A stretch of DNA of 64,000 nt from Bacteroidales bacterium (lineage in GTDB: Bacteria; Bacteroidota; Bacteroidia; Bacteroidales; P3), in NCBI GenBank assembly GCA_030523765.1, contig JAUNHX010000002.1:91704-155703 (forward strand), given 5' to 3'. Below are positions 61,533 to 64,000 of the stretch, piece after piece (position 1 is the stretch's first letter; every line of letters starts with the position of its first letter). The notes beneath the pieces are model-generated. The model worked only from the letters and a program-made list of their open reading frames with translations, searched no databases and was not told the origin of the DNA. The translations under genes and the position numbers were made by a program.

Positions 61533-61655
61533 CCTAGACAATTACTAAACAAGTACTAAGCAAGCCATTTGAGCTTGCTAAAACTTACCTAGAGTATAAA
61601 AACAAGGGGATAAGAGTATAAAAAAACACCAGTAATTATGAGTATTTAGAAATAG
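61533..61655. repeat. 11/22-nt imperfect repeat cluster
   Basis: Three units CCTAGACAATT, ACTAAACAAGT and ACTAAGCAAGC follow each other at 61533, 61544 and 61555. Further right AGAGTATAAAAA occurs at 61591 and again exactly 22 nt later at 61613. No coding frame runs through. Confidence 0.7.
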
Positions 61656-61769
61656 TCCAACAATGGCATCTCCTCTTTCATGAGACTTCGAATGACGTAC
61701 CCCTATTTTTGCTGGTGGATGGTAGGCATATAATTGTTTTTTGTGGATTGATTATACACAAATAGGGAC

Positions 61770-63308
61770 TTACCTTCCCCAACTTTCACGGTCAAGTGAG
61801 CGATAGGTGATAGCTTCGTTGATATGGTCAACGGTAATGTTGTCCGAACCCTCTATATCAGCGATGGTGCGAGCCACTTTTACGATACGATCGTAGGCAC
61901 GAGCACTGAGGCCAAGACGTTCCATCGCTAATTTGAGTCGTTGGCGACTGGGTTCGTCTAGCACACAGAAGGTATTGAATAGTTTGGTTGTCATCTGGGC
62001 ATTGCAGTGTATTCCCTTATAATCCTTGAAACGTTCCATCTGCCGTTGGCGAGCAGCAATCACCCTCTCGCGTATCTGCTCGCTACTCTCCCCTACTTTC
62101 TGTTCGGCTAGTTTGCTGAAGGGAACAGGAATCACCTCTATCTGTATATCGATGCGATCGAGTAGGGGTCCGCTGACCTTATTCAAGTAACGGTTCACCG
62201 CCCCTGGGGCACAGGTGCAATCGATAGTGGGATGGTTGTAGTAACCACAGGGACAGGGGTTCATAGCCGCCACCAACATAAAGGAGGTTGGATATTCGGT
62301 AGACATGCGAGCGCGACTGATGGTGACCCTCCGTTCCTCCATAGGCTGACGCAACACCTCGAGTACCGATCGTTTGAACTCGGGCAACTCATCGAGAAAG
62401 AGTACACCGTTGTGAGCTAGACTAATCTCGCCAGGCTGAGGATTGGTACCTCCACCTACAAGGGCCACATCGGAGATGGTATGATGAGGCGAACGGAAGG
62501 GTCGAAGGGCAATCAGTGCATCTTCAGGGCGCATCTTGCCTGCTACCGAATGAATCTGTGTTGTTTCGAGCGACTCCTCCAAACTCAAGGGGGGCAAAAT
62601 AGAGGGTAAACGTTTAGCCAGCATAGACTTACCACCTCCTGGAGGACCTATCATAATTACATTATGTCCACCAGCAGCTGCAATCTCGAGTGCCCGTTTG
62701 GTAAACTCTTGTCCTTTCACATCGGCAAAGTCGAAAGGATACTGATTCAGGTTCTTGGCAAACTCCTCACGGGTATTGAACTCGGTACGTTCCAACATCT
62801 TTTCACCGTTAAAGAATTTGATTACATCCGAAAGATGATTGGCCCCATACACCTCTAGGTCGTTTACGATAGCGGCCTCGCGCGCATTTTCGGCGGGAAT
62901 GATGATCCCCTTAAAATGGCGGCGGCGTGCCTCAATGGCAATAGGTAGCACCCCTTTGATGGGACGTAAGGTACCATCAAGTGACAGTTCACCCATCACC
63001 ACATAGTCTTTCAACCGTTCATAACGGACTGTCTCGTTGCCCGCTAGAATACCTATAGCCATCGTGAGGTCGTAAGCAGAGCCCTCTTTCTTCAAATCGG
63101 CAGGAGCGAGATTTATGACTACCTTGCGGCCTGGAAAACGAAGACCGCACTGCTGAATGGCACTCTCAATACGCTGACGACTTTCGCGGACCGAATTGTC
63201 GGGCAAACCCACAATCAGATAGTCAGCACCAGGCTGCACATTGCATTCAACAGTTACTTGATAGGCGTTAATGCCGTAAATGGCGGCTCCATAGGTTTTT
63301 ACTAGCAT
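61770..63308 (-). CDS. comM: YifB/ComM family Mg-chelatase-like AAA+ ATPase
   Basis: 512 residues. The N-terminal LonC-like domain (1-165) has VGLPDNSVRESRQRIESA and INLAPADLKKEGSAYDL. The AAA+ module has Walker A IGPPGGGKSMLAKRL near 215, Walker B GVLFLDELPEF, sensor LVAAMNPCPCGYY with its zinc-type Cys cluster, and the C-terminal helical lid LSARAYDRIVKVARTIADIEG. ComM is a branch-migration helicase used in natural transformation; homologues occur in many species with no known competence. A DUF4296 gene precedes it by 81 nt. Confidence 0.95.
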   Translation of the reverse strand: MLVKTYGAAIYGINAYQVTVECNVQPGADYLIVGLPDNSVRESRQRIESAIQQCGLRFPGRKVVINLAPADLKKEGSAYDLTMAIGILAGNETVRYERLKDYVVMGELSLDGTLRPIKGVLPIAIEARRRHFKGIIIPAENAREAAIVNDLEVYGANHLSDVIKFFNGEKMLERTEFNTREEFAKNLNQYPFDFADVKGQEFTKRALEIAAAGGHNVIMIGPPGGGKSMLAKRLPSILPPLSLEESLETTQIHSVAGKMRPEDALIALRPFRSPHHTISDVALVGGGTNPQPGEISLAHNGVLFLDELPEFKRSVLEVLRQPMEERRVTISRARMSTEYPTSFMLVAAMNPCPCGYYNHPTIDCTCAPGAVNRYLNKVSGPLLDRIDIQIEVIPVPFSKLAEQKVGESSEQIRERVIAARQRQMERFKDYKGIHCNAQMTTKLFNTFCVLDEPSRQRLKLAMERLGLSARAYDRIVKVARTIADIEGSDNITVDHINEAITYRSLDRESWGR

Positions 63309-63389
63309 GGAATATTCCTTTCTGTATCGACATACGATACCTCTAATGTAAATGTATAAGATAGATGTGTTTAAGAACGTTAGTTATCA

Positions 63390-63842
63390 TCAATGACCTA
63401 CATCTTGACTCTTTGTTTTGCCAAAGGGAAAGGCGACTGGCTGAATAGCCCTCATTGAATCTTGCTGCGGCACATCATCATCGGGCAGCGCTGGGGGAAG
63501 ATTGTCGGCATAATGGGCCAACTTCTCCTCCACCTGCTCATATACAGCCTTATATTCATCGAAATGGCTCTGATAGTAATCGCGCGTTTTGTCTACCTGC
63601 TCTTTCGAGGTGCTATATTTGGCATAGAGTTCTTCATAGGAGGCTGCCACATCGGCCGCCACCGAATCGATACGGAACCCTACTTGTACGGAATAATAAG
63701 CCTCTAGCAAATGGGCATCGACCAAGAAATCGACCAAAACCGATTCCTCCAACAGTCCCTCGGGGCGCCGTTCTCTGTGGCATCCCGCAAGCACTATTGT
63801 AAATACTATCAGTAATATATATGATATCTTGCCAGCTTTCAT
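63390..63842 (-). CDS. DUF4296 family lipoprotein
   Basis: 150 residues from the ATG at 63842. A TTG at 63851 would add three residues but lies inside the -7 promoter element. The signal peptide ends in VLAGC. The mature part contains LVDFLVDAHLLEAYYSV, a Tyr-rich helical segment and KTRDYYQSHFDEYKAVYEQVEEKL, which match DUF4296, a Bacteroidota family without known activity. An acidic Pro/Asp-rich tail follows. Because the -7 box ends only 7 nt before the ATG, its mRNA would have almost no leader. Confidence 0.85.
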   Translation of the reverse strand: MKAGKISYILLIVFTIVLAGCHRERRPEGLLEESVLVDFLVDAHLLEAYYSVQVGFRIDSVAADVAASYEELYAKYSTSKEQVDKTRDYYQSHFDEYKAVYEQVEEKLAHYADNLPPALPDDDVPQQDSMRAIQPVAFPFGKTKSQDVGH

Positions 63843-63848
63843 TGTTTG

Positions 63849-63856
63849 CAAAGTTA
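63849..63856 (-). promoter_or_regulatory. -7 promoter element of the DUF4296/comM transcript
   Basis: TAACTTTG on the minus strand matches TAnnTTTG; a TTTTG lies about 22 nt upstream. The expected start falls at or within a few bases of ATG 63840-63842. Confidence 0.55.
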
Positions 63857-63966
63857 CATATTTTTTTCAAACTGTAGACAAAAGATACAAAAAAAATACC
63901 CCTATAGTATTATCATAACAGCAGTTCTATAAAGAAAAGGGAAAGGGGTCAAACACACACTAGACA

Positions 63967-64000
63967 TACATTAGGATTACATTAGACCTACATTAGACTT
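63967..64000. repeat. 11-nt tandem repeat running off the right edge
   Basis: Units TACATTAGGAT (63967), TACATTAGACC (63978) and TACATTAGACT (63989) are in tandem, preceded by a degenerate unit from about 63956. The array may continue beyond the window. Confidence 0.8.

Overview
The window comes from a member of the Bacteroidota, most likely order Bacteroidales. The evidence is: promoters with the phylum-type -7 element TAnnTTTG (several with TTG or TTTG 18-19 nt upstream); weak or absent Shine-Dalgarno sequences; families largely confined to the phylum (DUF4270, DUF4294, DUF4296, DUF3078, a 29-residue COX24-like protein); GH92 and GH97 enzymes; and type IX secretion components resembling PorT and PorE. 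No rRNA, CRISPR array, insertion sequence or phage was seen. Most of the window is ordinary core genome; the less ordinary material lies in the intergenic regions.

Layout. 0-10.6 kb is read leftward: an edge gene (possibly lysine 5,6-aminomutase alpha), RNase G, a tiny COX24-like protein and HU, a porT-like/FAD oxidoreductase/uvrB group, a large outer-membrane barrel protein, and a TonB-C-domain gene broken by an in-frame TAA. 10.8-11.1 kb holds a structured RNA. 11.5-21.1 kb is a rightward train: ROK sugar kinase, GH92 alpha-mannosidase, small lipoprotein, membrane LytTR regulator, NAGPA-type phosphodiester glycosidase and an AddA-like helicase-nuclease. The first five may handle mannose-containing glycans. 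21.2-28.1 kb is a phosphate-starvation locus: phoB-phoR leftward, then porin-pstSCAB rightward, without phoU.

28.2-31.3 kb has an NlpC/P60 peptidase, a DUF4294 protein and a PlsC-like acyltransferase. 31.4-35.2 kb is lysS-MBL hydrolase-ung and two tRNA-Val(UAC) genes. 35.3-41.2 kb is sufC-sufD-porE-ABC exporter, read leftward. 41.3-47.9 kb holds GH97, Maf, a MORN-repeat protein, DUF4270 and a short glycogen synthase. 48.9-51.4 kb is recX-DUF3078-SAM hydrolase, rightward. 51.5-53.4 kb holds three lipoproteins. 53.6-57.1 kb is a leftward cluster: calycin-like protein, LptF/G permease, sufE, sufT-like, OppC-like permease. 57.6-60.8 kb is one 1076-residue fusion of four iron-sulfur modules with two flavoprotein domains. 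61.1-61.4 kb holds a second copy of the structured RNA. 61.8-63.8 kb is DUF4296-comM.

The most notable signals: (1) two divergent copies of a ~220-235 nt rod-shaped RNA, on the same strand, each behind its own promoter and supported by compensatory base changes; a 6S-type RNA is the leading idea. (2) Several gene-free stretches carry imperfect repeats with an 11- or 22-nt period. (3) A TonB-family gene is intact except for one stop codon. (4) A 7-4-7 direct repeat resembling a pho box lies ahead of the porin-pst operon. (5) The multidomain HcnABC-like fusion. All assignments were made by eye from motifs and translations; no database search was run.
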